A stretch of 64,000 nucleotides of DNA from Pseudomonas azotoformans (GCF_900103345.1 NZ_LT629702.1:682001-746000); one strand, 5' to 3'; positions 37,301 to 45,479 are shown, numbered from the stretch's first letter. Notes: generated by a model not told the origin, from the letters alone. Made by a program: numbers and translations.

Positions 37301-38418
37301 GTGGCTACGTTGCGCCGCACACGGCACTGCAAGTGCAGATTGCACAGGTCTGGCAGGATGTCCTGGGCGTCGAGCGGGTGGGGCTTGACGACAACTTTTT
37401 CGAACTGGGCGGGCATTCGCTGCTGCTGCTGGTGGTTAAAGAGCGTCTCGCCGTTCAATGCGGGCTGGCGCTCACGGTCAGCCAACTGATGACGCGCCCG
37501 ACGGTCAGGGCGCTGGCGGATGGTACGCCGACGGACTCGCGGCAGTCGTCGATCGTTGACTTGAATGGCCGCAAGGGCGGGCCTTCCTTGTTCCTGTTTC
37601 ACCCAAGCTTTGGTTCAGTGCATTGTTACAAGGCCATTGGCTTGGCGTTGCGTGAGGACATGCCGGTACAGGGCGTGGTCTGTCGTGCGTTGCTCGACCC
37701 GCAAAACCAAGTGCCTACATGGGATGCCATGGTGTCGGACTACGCAGAGCAGATTCTGGCGAGCCAACCGGAGGGGCCGTATTACCTGGGCGGGTGGTCG
37801 CTGGGCGGGAACCTTGCGCTGCAGGTGGCTGCCTATCTGGAAGCACAGGGCGGCGCAGTGGCGTTCCTGGGGTGCATCGATGCGCCTCCACCGTGGCACG
37901 TCAAAGCGTTCTGGGACAGGGATAAAACCTCGCAGCCCGTGGCCGAACTCTCCGGCTCAGGCGACAAGCGTGTGGAGTTGCTGACGGTGATGTTCCCAGA
38001 GTCAGCGCAGGCTATTACGCACGCCTGGCGGGATATCGAGTACTCCGATGCGACTGCGGAGCAACGGTGGGAGGCGCTCTGTGCGTGGGCACAGGTGGCT
38101 TTGGGTGAAGGAATTGCCAGTCTGCGCAACGAATTGCAACAAGGCGGAGAGCTGGACGTTTCCTGGGCGTTGAAGCGCACGCTGGATGAGCGCTTGAAGG
38201 ACGCGGCTTACGCACCTCTTGATGCGCCGGTCAGTTGCTGGTGGGCGGCGCAAAGCAAGTCCCTGCAGGACCGCCAGGTTATCTGCACGGCGCTGGAGGA
38301 GGGGATCGGTCACGAAGTCGCGGCGTCGGTGGTTCTTGACACAACCCATGATCGAATCGTCGATAACCCCGAGTTCATTGCGTCGTTCGTGGCGTCTGTA
38401 AAGGCGGCCGGGCACTAA
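34300..38418 (+). CDS. pvdD: Terminal pyoverdine NRPS, C-A(Ser)-T-thioesterase
   Basis: A 1372-residue terminal synthetase; its ATG overlaps the pvdK stop by one base (TAATG). The N-terminal linker ([18 protein letters not shown]) closely resembles that of pvdJ. The L-donor-type C domain carries HHIISDGGS (about 34825), with Gly where sibling domains have Trp after DG. The A domain has [10 protein letters not shown] (36259) and pocket D-V-W-H-I-S-L-I-D, serine. The T domain has GGHS (37408). A type I thioesterase fills the last roughly 300 residues, with nucleophile motif GWSLGG (about 37794), a following CIDAPP aspartate and a C-terminal THDRI histidine completing a plausible triad. The enzyme should add the last serine and release the ferribactin peptide, possibly by cyclisation, as is usual for pyoverdines. 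It is the last gene of the synthetase operon, with a terminator 26 nt downstream, and it faces fpvA. Confidence 0.94.
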   Translation: MDDQMAHKIMKRFIGLPLEQRKVYLQRMLQEGVSPANLPIPQVRLEATALRLSYAQERQWFLWQLDPQSAAYHIPSALRLKGCLDLEALQKSFEHLIARHESLRTRFRQVGEDVQQEVQADCRVVLVPETIDESQLQTRVEQAIEQPFDLEQGPLLRMTLLRLAEQEHVLVLVQHHIISDGGSMQVMVADVVQAYTAYSQGREFELPTLPIQYADYAIWQRSWMEAGEKERQLAYWRDLLGGDQPVLELPLDRPRPAVQSYRGASLDLSLNGQLAAGVRALAQREGATSFMVLLASFQVLLHRYSGQRDIRVGVPTANRNRVETQRLVGFFVNTQVLKAELDEQTTVLALLRQTRQRVLEAQAHQDLPFEQLVEALRPERSLSYSPLFQVMFNHQNRGAGSASEPTGSGLVLEGLDWESRTAQFDLSLNVAEDASGIQASFGYATDLFEAATVERMAHHWQRLLHAMIATPDALVERLPMLEADERRQMVVDWNATATDYPLEAAVHQRFEAHVALKPDACALVFGAQQLNYAALNARANRLAHALIERGVGPDSLVGVAMERSVEMVVGLLAVLKAGGAYVPVDPDYPEERQAYMLDDSAVSLLLSQSHLRLPSPEGVQRIDLDLDEHWLHGYSDANPEVPVSGENLAYVIYTSGSTGKPKGAGNSHAALANRLCWMQQVYALDASDTVLQKTPFSFDVSVWEFFWPLLSGARLVMAAPGDHRDPAKLVEVITREGVTTLHFVPSMLQAFLQDRQVGTCSSVQRIICSGEALPVDAQQQVFAKLPKADVYNLYGPTEAAIDVTSWHCVDEGKDTVPIGKPIANLGCHILDANLEPVPIGVLGELYLAGKGLARGYHRRPLLTAERFVASPFGAGERMYRTGDLARYRPDGVIEYAGRIDHQVKLRGLRIELGEIEARLLEHPWVRETAVLALDGTQLVGYVVLDTPSSHWRETLAAHLSTHLPLFMVPAQWVLLEAMPLSPNGKLERKALPRPEAGSQQRGYVAPHTALQVQIAQVWQDVLGVERVGLDDNFFELGGHSLLLLVVKERLAVQCGLALTVSQLMTRPTVRALADGTPTDSRQSSIVDLNGRKGGPSLFLFHPSFGSVHCYKAIGLALREDMPVQGVVCRALLDPQNQVPTWDAMVSDYAEQILASQPEGPYYLGGWSLGGNLALQVAAYLEAQGGAVAFLGCIDAPPPWHVKAFWDRDKTSQPVAELSGSGDKRVELLTVMFPESAQAITHAWRDIEYSDATAEQRWEALCAWAQVALGEGIASLRNELQQGGELDVSWALKRTLDERLKDAAYAPLDAPVSCWWAAQSKSLQDRQVICTALEEGIGHEVAASVVLDTTHDRIVDNPEFIASFVASVKAAGH

Positions 38419-38443
38419 GCCCGGCCAACCTTTTCAGCTCTGG

Positions 38444-38472
38444 ACACCGGCCCTGCGCCGGTGTTTTTTTTG
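38444..38472 (+). terminator. Rho-independent terminator of the pvd synthetase operon
   Basis: The hairpin ACACCGGC-CCTGC-GCCGGTGT (38444-38464) has an 8-bp perfect stem and a 5-base loop and runs into about eight T residues. It lies 26 nt after the pvdD stop. Confidence 0.9.
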
Positions 38473-38494
38473 CCTGGCGGTTTGTAAACGCCCA

Positions 38495-38522
38495 AAGAAA
38501 ACCCCGCCGAAGGGGCGGGGTT
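38495..38522 (-). terminator. Rho-independent terminator of fpvA
   Basis: On the minus strand the 9-bp stem AACCCCGCC/GGCGGGGTT (38500-38522, loop of 5) is followed by TTTCTTT. It sits 16 nt beyond the fpvA stop and about 30 bp from the pvdD terminator, so the convergent transcripts are separately closed. Confidence 0.85.
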
Positions 38523-38538
38523 CCTGGGTTACTTGCGC

Positions 38539-40971
38539 TTAGAAGTTCCAGCGCGTGCTCAGCATGACGTTGCGCGGGTCACCGTAATAGGACGTGTTAT
38601 AGAAGCCGATGTTGGTGTAGTAGTACTTGTCGAACAGGTTGTTCACGTTCAGCGTCGCGGAGACATTGTCGGTGATCTGGTACTTGGCCATTACGTCCAC
38701 CAGCCAATAGGCCTCTTGGGTGAAGTCTTCGTTGCGACCCTTGCCACTGTTGTACACGTTTTGCCAGGATTTGCCCTGCCAGCGCGCGCCGCCGCCGATG
38801 GTCAAGCGGTCCAGCGGGCCTTTGAGCTTGTAGGAGGTCCAGAAGCTGACCTGGTCCTGCGGCTCCCAGGTCGAGACCTTCACGCCATGCTCATCGCGGA
38901 TGACCTTATGGGTGTAGCCCGCTTGAGCTTGCCAGCCGGGGGCCAGCTCGCCAGACATTTCCGCTTCGAAGCCTTTGGTCTTGGCGGTGATGCCCTTGTT
39001 GGCGAACTCGATGCTTGGGTTGGTCGGGTTGGCGTTGTATTGCGCATCGGGCTCGGCGCGGTTGGTTTCATGCACTTCGAAGTAGGCCAGGCTGGTGTTG
39101 AGCCCGCCGTTGAAGAACTCGCCCTTCACGCCGACTTCGTAGTTCTTGCCTTCGTCCGGTTCCAGCAGTTTGTTCTCGCGGTCGCGGTTGTACACCTGCG
39201 GCATGAAGATTTCGCTGTAGCTGGCGTAGGCGGTGAAGTTGTCGTTCAGGTCATAGGTAACGCCAGCGTAAGGGACGACCTTGCCGGTTTCCGTGGAGTG
39301 GTTGTCACCGGTCAGCCAGTAGTTGGCCACGCGGCTGCCGAGGAAGACGTTCAGGTCATCGGTCAGGTTGAAGCGCGCGGTCATGTAGCCAGCGGTTTGC
39401 CGGGTGGTTTCGTCAATCACACGGGTTGGCTTGCCCCAATTCGGCTCCGGGAAGTTGCCGTCGAAGTTCCAGAAGTCAACGACACGACCGTTGACGTAAA
39501 TCGGCGCACCATAGTCCTTGCCTCTCCAGCGGGAGTTGGAGGCCGAGCCACCAATCACCAGTTCATGCTCGCGACCACCGAGGGTGAACGGGCCACTGGC
39601 GTAGATATCGCCAGAGTCGGCGCGGGTGTGGCCGGTGAATTTGTTTGCGTAGAGGGTCGACAGGCCGGTCGCTGGGAACGGGCCGAGCTGGATCGCGCCC
39701 ATCGGTGCGTCGTAGCCGGTGAACTGGTGGGTGTACTGGCCCTTCAACACCCAGCCGTTGGAAAAATTGTGTTCCAGGGTGGAGAAGACGCTCTGGGTGT
39801 ACTGCTCCCAACTGCTCCACTTGGCGCCGTTGTTGAACGAACGCTTTACATCGATGCGGTTGCCGCTGCGATCGAACAGTGGGCGGCTGCCGGACCAGCC
39901 CGAGCCCTTGGGGTCGCTGTTCTGGTAGTCGAAGCCCACCGTCAGCAGGGTGTCTTCGTCCAGGTCGGCTTCCAGGGTGCCGAAATAGACGTTGGTCTTG
40001 CGCTCATAGCGGTCCATGAACGAATGCTTGTCCTGGTAGGCCGCCACGGCACGCCCGCGTATGTTGCCGCTCTCGGTCAGCGGGCCGCTCACGTCGATCT
40101 GGGAGCGATAGTTGTCCCAGCTACCAGCACCCAGGTCCAGGCTCGCCTTGAAGTCTCGGGTTGGTTTCTTGCGGATCAGGTTGATGGTTGCGCCTGGCGC
40201 CCCCGCTCCGGTCAACAGGCCGGTTGCACCCTTGAGGATTTCCACGCGGTCGTAGATCGCCATGTCGCTGAGGGTCTGGCCCGACGAGTAGGCCGAGTTG
40301 CGCAGGGTAGGGATACCGTCATATTGGAAGTTCTCGACCGAAAACCCACGGGCGTAATAGTTGGTACGCTCGCTGTCGAAGGTCGACACGGTAATGCCCG
40401 GGGTATGACGCATCACGTCATCAATGGAGTTCAGCCCGAAATCATCCATGTGCTGGCGGGTGATGACCGTGATCGACTGTGGGGTTTCACGCGGGGTCAG
40501 CACCATTCTGGTCGCGGTGGCAATAGTGCCCGGCGTGTAGGACCCGCTGCCTTCGGTGATCGTCCCCAATTGGTTGGCGGTCACCTGGGTCGCTCCCAGT
40601 TCCAGCCCGGAGGTGGTGCCGGCCGTGATGGTCACTGCATTGCCCTGCTGGGCGTGGCTGACGCCGGTGCCCTTGAGCAGGGCGGTAATGGCCTGGGTCG
40701 GTTCCAGTCTGCCTTTCACCGCAGTGCTGCTTTTATCCTGAACATCCGTCGGGCTGTACAGCACCTGCAGATTGGTCTGACGGCCAAACTCCTGCAGTGC
40801 CGTCCCCAACGGCTGTGCAGGAATGTCGATCTCGATCTCTTGAGCCTGTACATAGCCCGATAGCGGTAACGAAACCGCCAGGGCCAGGGCGCATGGCTTC
40901 AGGTTGACGTTCAAGGCCCTGCGCATTGACAACGCTTTGCTCAGGGGGCTGAGACCGAGTCGTACTGACAT
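38539..40971 (-). CDS. fpvA: TonB-dependent ferripyoverdine receptor with signalling domain
   Basis: An 810-residue outer-membrane receptor. A signal peptide ends about residue 43 (hydrophobic LALAVSLPLSGYVQA before QEIEI). Next comes a secretin/TonB short N-terminal (STN) domain of roughly residues 44-117, the periplasmic part that in FpvA talks to an anti-sigma factor. Then come a plug (from about residue 155; RETPQSITVITRQ, EILKGATGLLTGAGAPGG-like PGATIN) and a long beta-barrel ending in the C-terminal aromatic WNF that is typical of porin-fold insertion. It binds ferric pyoverdine and imports it with TonB energy. The identification rests on architecture plus position between pvdD and pvdE, as in other fluorescent pseudomonads. 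It is probably transcribed with or just after pvdE on the minus strand. No FpvR/FpvI regulator gene lies in the window. The receptor should match the cognate peptide predicted from the adjoining synthetases. Confidence 0.95.
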   Translation of the reverse strand: MSVRLGLSPLSKALSMRRALNVNLKPCALALAVSLPLSGYVQAQEIEIDIPAQPLGTALQEFGRQTNLQVLYSPTDVQDKSSTAVKGRLEPTQAITALLKGTGVSHAQQGNAVTITAGTTSGLELGATQVTANQLGTITEGSGSYTPGTIATATRMVLTPRETPQSITVITRQHMDDFGLNSIDDVMRHTPGITVSTFDSERTNYYARGFSVENFQYDGIPTLRNSAYSSGQTLSDMAIYDRVEILKGATGLLTGAGAPGATINLIRKKPTRDFKASLDLGAGSWDNYRSQIDVSGPLTESGNIRGRAVAAYQDKHSFMDRYERKTNVYFGTLEADLDEDTLLTVGFDYQNSDPKGSGWSGSRPLFDRSGNRIDVKRSFNNGAKWSSWEQYTQSVFSTLEHNFSNGWVLKGQYTHQFTGYDAPMGAIQLGPFPATGLSTLYANKFTGHTRADSGDIYASGPFTLGGREHELVIGGSASNSRWRGKDYGAPIYVNGRVVDFWNFDGNFPEPNWGKPTRVIDETTRQTAGYMTARFNLTDDLNVFLGSRVANYWLTGDNHSTETGKVVPYAGVTYDLNDNFTAYASYSEIFMPQVYNRDRENKLLEPDEGKNYEVGVKGEFFNGGLNTSLAYFEVHETNRAEPDAQYNANPTNPSIEFANKGITAKTKGFEAEMSGELAPGWQAQAGYTHKVIRDEHGVKVSTWEPQDQVSFWTSYKLKGPLDRLTIGGGARWQGKSWQNVYNSGKGRNEDFTQEAYWLVDVMAKYQITDNVSATLNVNNLFDKYYYTNIGFYNTSYYGDPRNVMLSTRWNF

Positions 40972-41015
40972 GGATGTTTTCTCTTCTATGTTTGGTTGGG
41001 CAGTTTTTAGATGTT

Positions 41016-41035
41016 TATGAGGTTGGTTCTCATTA
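41016..41035 (-). promoter_or_regulatory. Putative Fur box upstream of fpvA
   Basis: Reading the minus strand, TAATGAGAACCAACCTCATA is an imperfect palindrome with AATGAGAA and CTCAT half-sites like the Pseudomonas Fur consensus. It lies 45-64 bp before the fpvA start, in the 108-bp pvdE-fpvA gap. I see no TAAAT-N16-CGT box in that gap. Seen by eye only. Confidence 0.5.
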
Positions 41036-41079
41036 CCACTAGTGAGACGTTCCTGCCTGGAAAAACCGGAAAAGAAAAC

Positions 41080-42732
41080 TCATGCAGGCTCCATTTCGTG
41101 TACTACTTTTCCGGCACGCAGGCGTACCAACTGGTCGGCGATGTCGAAATAACGGTCGTCGTGGCTGATGACAATGATGGTTTTACCCAGGCGCTTGAGG
41201 TCCGGCAGCAGTTCTGTGTAGAAGATCCTGCGGAACGCCGGGTCCTGGTCCGCGGCCCATTCGTCGAACACCAGTACCGGGCGCTCTTCCAGCCAGGCGT
41301 TGACCAGGGCCAGGCGCTTGCGCTGTCCGGTGGAGAGGTCGGTGGTGCTGAATGCGCCGTCCTTGATCGTGACTTTGTGGGCGATTTCCAGGCGTTCCAG
41401 GTACTGGGCCGCGCTGTCCAGCGACTGTTTCCCGCCGCCCTGGACCAGGTCGTCGAACAGGTAGTAATCGGCAAAGACGGTGGTAAACAATTGGCGGTAA
41501 TCGTCGCGGGTCGGGGCGATCACGGCTTCGCCATTGAGGTGGATTTCACCGGATTGCGGCTGGTAAAGGCCCAGTAGCAGCTTGATCAGCGTAGTCTTGC
41601 CACAGCCGTTCTCGCCGACGATAAACACGATGTCGCCCTGTTTGATGCTCAGGTTGATGGGCCCCAGGTGGAACGGCTCGCTGCCTTCCACCGGTGGCGG
41701 GCTGTAGCTCACGCCGCGCAGTTCCAGGCTGTGCACCACCGGTTTGGGGGCTTCGCTGTCTTCCAGCAGCAAATGCGGCTCGGGAGACGAGAAACGTTCC
41801 GAGAGTTCGGCAATGCGCGAGAACGCGATCTGCGCGCGGCTGACAATTGGCAGCGCCGTCACCACGTGCTCCAGGGGGCCCTTCATATACAGCAGCACCA
41901 GCACAAAACCGGTGATCACCGCCGGGTCGGGGTTGGGGTTGTACGCCTGGAACGCCAGCGCCAGCCCGATCACCACGAAGAACAGCATGGAGCCAAAGGT
42001 TTTGGCGACGATAAAGATGTTGACCGAGCGGATCTGGATATCGCCGATCCGATCGGCAGTGGCCTGGATGCGGTGGGTATTCATGCGGTAGCGACGCGGT
42101 CGGTGGATGCGCAGCTCCTTGGCGCCGGAAGCGATGGCGGTGTAGTAGCGCTGCAGTTCGTCTTCCTGGTCGCGAGCCGCCTCAAAGCCCTTGATGCCTG
42201 CGGAGCGAGCCATGTATTGCACGGCAGTACCGATCACAATCGCCACGACCATCATCAGGAACATCGGCACCGACAGGTACGCCAGGTAGCCCAGGCAGCC
42301 CAGCGTTACCGTGGTGGCGATTGCCAGTGGTGTGAATGAGAAGGAAAAGTCGCTGATGGTATCGACGTCATGAGTCAGCACCGGGATCAGCTTGTGGGTG
42401 CGGTAGCGCTCGATCTGCTCGATGGGCGCCGAAAGCACCTTCTCACCCAGTTCCTTGCGCAGTGCCGCAATGATGCGTTGGCCTACGTAGTTGGTGCCGA
42501 TATCCGACACGATCGAACTGACCAGCGCCAGCACACACAACGCCGCAAACGTCAGAATCACCCCCTGCGTCATCCCGGTGGACGAGTGCAGGGCGTTATT
42601 GATGGTCGCCAGCAACAGCGTGATGGCCAGGCCGCCGGCCATGCCCAGCGCGACGGAGACGGTCACGATGGTGCGAAAGGGCCTGAGCAATGCGAGCAAA
42701 CCTTTGAAGGCGCCGCGCTTGGGGTCGGTCAT
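41080..42732 (-). CDS. pvdE: Pyoverdine precursor ABC exporter (fused membrane and ATPase domains)
   Basis: A 550-residue half-size ABC transporter. I chose ATG 42732 (MTDPKRGAF) because GGAAG lies just upstream and the length agrees with PvdE near 549; the frame extends to a GTG 42 nt further out. The N-terminal half is a multi-helix membrane domain (hydrophobic segments such as VALGMAGGLAITLLL and VPMFLMMVVAIVIG). The C-terminal ATPase has Walker A VGENGCGKTT (near 41600), signature LSTGQRKRL (near 41330), Walker B VLVFDEWAADQDP (near 41265) and an H-loop SHDD. PvdE moves the acylated ferribactin precursor from cytoplasm to periplasm, where maturation occurs. It is divergent from pvdF and upstream of fpvA. 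A PvdS-type box on its strand lies about 60 bp upstream of the start. Confidence 0.95.
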   Translation of the reverse strand: MTDPKRGAFKGLLALLRPFRTIVTVSVALGMAGGLAITLLLATINNALHSSTGMTQGVILTFAALCVLALVSSIVSDIGTNYVGQRIIAALRKELGEKVLSAPIEQIERYRTHKLIPVLTHDVDTISDFSFSFTPLAIATTVTLGCLGYLAYLSVPMFLMMVVAIVIGTAVQYMARSAGIKGFEAARDQEDELQRYYTAIASGAKELRIHRPRRYRMNTHRIQATADRIGDIQIRSVNIFIVAKTFGSMLFFVVIGLALAFQAYNPNPDPAVITGFVLVLLYMKGPLEHVVTALPIVSRAQIAFSRIAELSERFSSPEPHLLLEDSEAPKPVVHSLELRGVSYSPPPVEGSEPFHLGPINLSIKQGDIVFIVGENGCGKTTLIKLLLGLYQPQSGEIHLNGEAVIAPTRDDYRQLFTTVFADYYLFDDLVQGGGKQSLDSAAQYLERLEIAHKVTIKDGAFSTTDLSTGQRKRLALVNAWLEERPVLVFDEWAADQDPAFRRIFYTELLPDLKRLGKTIIVISHDDRYFDIADQLVRLRAGKVVHEMEPA

Positions 42733-42793
42733 AAATACTTCCCGGAAAGTGAAAAAAGAGGGGGCTGGGCACACAGACCCTTACCCATGACAA

Positions 42794-42817
42794 ACGAAGG
42801 ATTGGCGCGACTATTTA
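42794..42817 (-). promoter_or_regulatory. PvdS-type iron-starvation box for pvdE
   Basis: On the minus strand TAAAT (42817-42813) is followed after exactly 16 bases by CGT (42796-42794), matching the TAAAT-N16-CGT promoter recognised by the ECF sigma factor PvdS. It lies 62 bp upstream of the chosen pvdE start. Confidence 0.8.
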
Positions 42818-42848
42818 GCGCGGCGCGCCCGGCGGTGGCAGGGATGGA

Positions 42849-42872
42849 TAAATTAGGCGGGGCCTGGTTCGT
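42849..42872 (+). promoter_or_regulatory. PvdS-type iron-starvation box for pvdF
   Basis: TAAAT (42849-42853) and CGT (42870-42872) are separated by 16 bases. The box lies 61 bp upstream of the pvdF ATG and 31 bp from the opposed pvdE box. Confidence 0.8.
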
Positions 42873-42933
42873 TCTTGTGGAGTAGCCGCACGCGTATCGA
42901 CGCGTGCCTGATCTATCCAGCGAGAGCGAAACA

Positions 42934-43764
42934 ATGACGAAAAGGAATCTGGTGTACGTGTGGTCACTGCGCAATGCCGCCGCCGACAAGGCCGGACAGC
43001 CAGTGGCCTACAAGGACCACGAGCGCTACATGATGTCGGTGCTGGAATCCCTGGCAGGGGCGCTGAACGACACGCCGCTGGGCGAGGCTTACAACCTGGT
43101 GGGCGTGGTGTACGACGATGACGAGCAGAACCCGCGCGACCAGCAACTGGTCCGCGACTACGGCTTTGCCTACCAACCGGGCCGCCAATGGCTGTACCCG
43201 GCCGACCTGCGCGTGCAGGGGCGCCTGGTCAATGATTTGCTGCTGAGCGTGCCGTCCACCTATCGACGCCTGCCACGGGGCAGCGCGGAACATATCGCCG
43301 GCAAGCAGGACTTCGAACGTCGCCTGCACGACACGCTGGTGGAATTGAAGGCGGACATCGTGGTGCTCGACGGCCTGCTGGTGATCCTCGATGAGCTGGT
43401 GCGCCCGGGCGCGCCGTTTGCCGGGCGCATCATGAACATTCACCCCGGCATCACCCGTATCGAATCGCCGTACGAGCGCCGTGGCGCGTATGCCACCTGG
43501 AACGCGCTGTACGGTGCGCGGGGGCTGACGGTCACCGACTGGGCGACCAAGGCCACCACGCCATCCGAGCCGCTGTACCTCACAGGTGCCTCGTTCCACT
43601 ACGTGGACAACGGCATTGATTCGGGTGAAGTGTTCCACGACGTGCTCAACACCGAAATCGCGCCGGACGACACCATCCTTGAGTTGCGCTGGAACAACTT
43701 CAACAACAGCCTGTTCCCGGCGTTACATGAAGGGTTGGCGTTGTTGGCCCGGAAGGCAATCTAA
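42934..43764 (+). CDS. pvdF: N5-hydroxyornithine transformylase
   Basis: I chose ATG 42934 (MTKRNLVYVWSLR), giving 276 residues, close to the 275 of PvdF; a GTG at 42904 would add ten residues without support. The protein has the formyl-transferase fold of the GART family: a central IMNIHPG motif (Asn-x-His around residues 168-170) and a downstream FHYVDNGIDSG segment supplying the Asp. It transfers a formyl group from 10-formyltetrahydrofolate to N5-hydroxyornithine in the cytoplasm, making the chelating residue. Two synthetase modules here (pvdI module 4, pvdK module 3) carry the pocket for that residue, so gene content and assembly line agree. It is driven from its own PvdS-type box, divergent from pvdE and convergent with pvdO across a repeat array. 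Its last codons abut the first repeat unit. Confidence 0.95.
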   Translation: MTKRNLVYVWSLRNAAADKAGQPVAYKDHERYMMSVLESLAGALNDTPLGEAYNLVGVVYDDDEQNPRDQQLVRDYGFAYQPGRQWLYPADLRVQGRLVNDLLLSVPSTYRRLPRGSAEHIAGKQDFERRLHDTLVELKADIVVLDGLLVILDELVRPGAPFAGRIMNIHPGITRIESPYERRGAYATWNALYGARGLTVTDWATKATTPSEPLYLTGASFHYVDNGIDSGEVFHDVLNTEIAPDDTILELRWNNFNNSLFPALHEGLALLARKAI

Positions 43765-43783
43765 AGCGGGCACGATTAAAAAT

Positions 43784-43836
43784 GTGGGAGGGGGCAGTGA
43801 CTGATACACCGCCATCGGGGGCAAGCCCCCTCCCAC
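43784..43836. repeat. REPIN copy 1, left arm shortened
   Basis: GTGGGAGGGGGC runs directly into AGTGACTGATAC and then CCGCCATCGGGGGCAAGCC...CTCCCAC. About 18 bases of the left arm (the TTGCCCCCGATGGCGG part seen in copies 2-5) are missing, so this hairpin is lopsided. Confidence 0.85.
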
Positions 43837-43946
43837 ATTGGATCTCCAGTGCAGTTAGAGGTCGCGCACGATGCGGAACCCAATCCAATCCGCGCACATC
43901 GCGCATGCTGAAGGCAAGGGAATCTAAAGCAGGCACGGTTAAAAAT

Positions 43947-44018
43947 GTGGGAGGGGGCTTGCCCCCGATGGCGGCAGTGACTGATACACCGCCATCGGGG
44001 GCAAGCCGCCCCTCTCAC
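43947..44018. repeat. REPIN copy 2
   Basis: A full inverted pair, GTGGGAGGGGGCTTGCCCCC on the left and GGGGGCAAGCC...CTCTCAC on the right, around the AGTGACTGATACA loop region. Confidence 0.9.
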
Positions 44019-44128
44019 ATTGGATCTCCAGTGCCGTTAGAGGTCGCGCACGACGCGGAACCCCATCCAATCCGCGCACATCGCGCATGCTGAAGGCAAG
44101 GGAATCTAAAGCAGCCACGGTTAAAAAT

Positions 44129-44201
44129 GTGGGAGGGGGCTTGCCCCCGATAGCGGTAGTGACTGATACACCGCCATCGGGGGCAAGCCGTCCCCTCCCA
44201 C
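44129..44201. repeat. REPIN copy 3
   Basis: The same inverted pair; the left arm reads GATAGCGG instead of GATGGCGG, a change shared with copy 4. Confidence 0.9.
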
Positions 44202-44311
44202 ATTGGATCTACAGTGCAGTTAGAGGTCGTGCATGACGCGAAACCCCATCCAGTCCGCGCACATCGCGCATGCTGAAGGCAAGGGAATCTAAAGCAGGCA
44301 CGGTTAAAAAT

Positions 44312-44382
44312 GTGGGAGGGGGCTTGCCCCCGATAGCGGTAGTGACTGATACACCGCCATCGGGGGCAAGCCCCCCTCCCAC
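44312..44382. repeat. REPIN copy 4
   Basis: The same inverted pair with GATAGCGG. The flank after it differs (acaaatggatttccagtgttcttgg) and the pvdO-type stop codon that follows is lost. Confidence 0.9.
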
Positions 44383-44493
44383 AAATGGATTTCCAGTGTT
44401 CTTGGAGGTCGCGCATGACGCGAAACCCCATCCAATCCGCGCACATCGCGCATGCTGAAGGCAAGGGAATCTAAAGCAGGCACGGTTAAACAT

Positions 44494-44565
44494 GTGGGAG
44501 GGGGCTTGCCCCCGATGGCGGCAGTGACTGATACACCGCCATCGGGGGCAAGCCGCCCCTCTCAC
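44494..44565. repeat. REPIN copy 5
   Basis: The inverted pair is nearly identical to copy 2 and lies immediately downstream of the true pvdO stop on the minus strand. It could act as an mRNA-stabilising or terminating hairpin for pvdO. Confidence 0.9.
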
Positions 44566-44583
44566 ATTGGATCTCCAGTGCCG

Positions 44584-45444
44584 TTAGAGGTCGCGCACGA
44601 CGCGGAACCCAATCCAATCCCCCCGCGTCTGCGGGTAGATGTTATTGCGGTTGCCCGAGCGCGAAAACACCGGTGCCTCGCCCCAGTCATTGCCGCGAAT
44701 CATGTAGCCCTCGCAGTTCGGCTCCATCCACGCACTGCCGTCGGTGGGCGCGCCGATGTAGTTGGGGTGTTCGCAGTCGGCCACGCGCTCGTAGACGTTG
44801 CCATGCATGTCGTACATGCCGAAGGCATTCGGCGGGTAGCTGCCCACCGGCGATGAATAGCTGTAGCCATCGGCCGGGCCATAGGTGTTGGCGTGCTTGG
44901 CGATGCTGTAGTCCTTGCCCTCGTCGAACGGGAAGGGGAACGGCCCGGTGGAGCCGGCGCGCGCGGCGTATTCACGCTGGGCTTCGCTGACCATGTGGTA
45001 CTGCTGGCCGGTTTTCTTCGATAGCCAGGCGACGTACTGTTTGATGTCGTCCATGTCCATGCACACCGCCGGCTGGCGCGGGCCCTGGGGGTAGCGCGGC
45101 TTGCTGGCGATGCATTCGCGGCCGGGGCGGGTGTCGCCGTCGGCGATCTTCACGCCGGTCTGGCGGATATAGCTGTCCCACTCGCCGGCGGTGATGTGGA
45201 AGCGGCTCATGGCGAACGGCTTGGCGAAGGTCACCTCGTGCATCGGGCCTTCATCGGGCTCGCGGCCGACTTCGTCCTCGGGGGTGCCCATGGTAAAGGT
45301 GCCGGCCGGCAGCACCACCATTTCCGGGCAATCCTTGCAGTCCTTGAACACTTTGCCGGGTTGCGGCGTGGCGGCCTGGGCCAGGTTGGGCAGCAAGGCG
45401 CCGCACAGGGCGGTGAGTGCCAATGCCGTGAGGGGTTTGTTCAT
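44584..45444 (-). CDS. pvdO: Periplasmic FGE/sulfatase-modifying-factor-fold protein of pyoverdine maturation
   Basis: A 286-residue protein with a Sec signal peptide (MNKPLTALALTALCGALLPNLAQA). The mature part is a formylglycine-generating-enzyme-like domain: VLPAGTFTMGTPEDE at its start, MYDMHGNVYERVADC in the middle, and the family ending DWIGFRVVRDL. PvdO is reported to catalyse the last oxidation from dihydropyoverdine to the fluorescent pyoverdine chromophore in the periplasm. A strong ribosome site (GAGAGGA) precedes the ATG. It is the last gene of a pvdM-pvdN-pvdO minus-strand operon, 35 nt after pvdN. Its final codons are the segment copied repeatedly in the downstream tandem array. 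Confidence 0.94.
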   Translation of the reverse strand: MNKPLTALALTALCGALLPNLAQAATPQPGKVFKDCKDCPEMVVLPAGTFTMGTPEDEVGREPDEGPMHEVTFAKPFAMSRFHITAGEWDSYIRQTGVKIADGDTRPGRECIASKPRYPQGPRQPAVCMDMDDIKQYVAWLSKKTGQQYHMVSEAQREYAARAGSTGPFPFPFDEGKDYSIAKHANTYGPADGYSYSSPVGSYPPNAFGMYDMHGNVYERVADCEHPNYIGAPTDGSAWMEPNCEGYMIRGNDWGEAPVFSRSGNRNNIYPQTRGDWIGFRVVRDL

Positions 45445-45479
45445 GGGGTCCTCTCATTCAAAGTGGAAAAAGCTGTGCG

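Larger units (their letters stand above)
43758..44583. repeat. Five-unit ~182-bp tandem array between pvdF and pvdO
   Basis: The gap between the convergent genes pvdF and pvdO is filled by tandem units that can be framed on the shared AATCTAAAGC. It occurs at 43758 (the pvdF stop itself), 43921, 44103, 44286 and 44468, giving spacings of 163, 182, 183 and 182 bp. Each unit holds a stop-codon context like the end of pvdF, a REPIN hairpin, and then about 50 bp matching the pvdO 3' end on the minus strand (encoding DW[IM]GFR[VI][VM]RDL and stop). pvdO-type stop positions are at 43855, 44037, 44220 and 44403 (the last mutated to CAA), and 44584 in the real gene. A junction of about 30 bp (cgcacatcgcgcatgctgaa) links units. 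Short reading frames across the array are products of the repetition and not genes. Confidence 0.95.

Noticed and set aside
38533..40863. 776-codon plus-strand frame opposite fpvA
   Set aside because: It is the mirror of the fpvA reading frame; fpvA has a signal peptide, STN, plug and barrel with a C-terminal aromatic, while this frame shows no coherent protein.
42904..42933. GTG 42904 as the pvdF start
   Set aside because: It would add ten residues not expected for PvdF; ATG 42934 gives the family length and the MxKRxLVYVWSLR beginning.
43776..44565. Several 60-150 codon frames in the pvdF-pvdO gap
   Set aside because: They are the same short peptide repeated because the DNA is a tandem REPIN array; they contain the copied pvdO tail, not separate genes.
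43758..44583. Possible CRISPR array
   Set aside because: The units are ~182 bp and nearly identical throughout, with no unique spacers and no cas genes.
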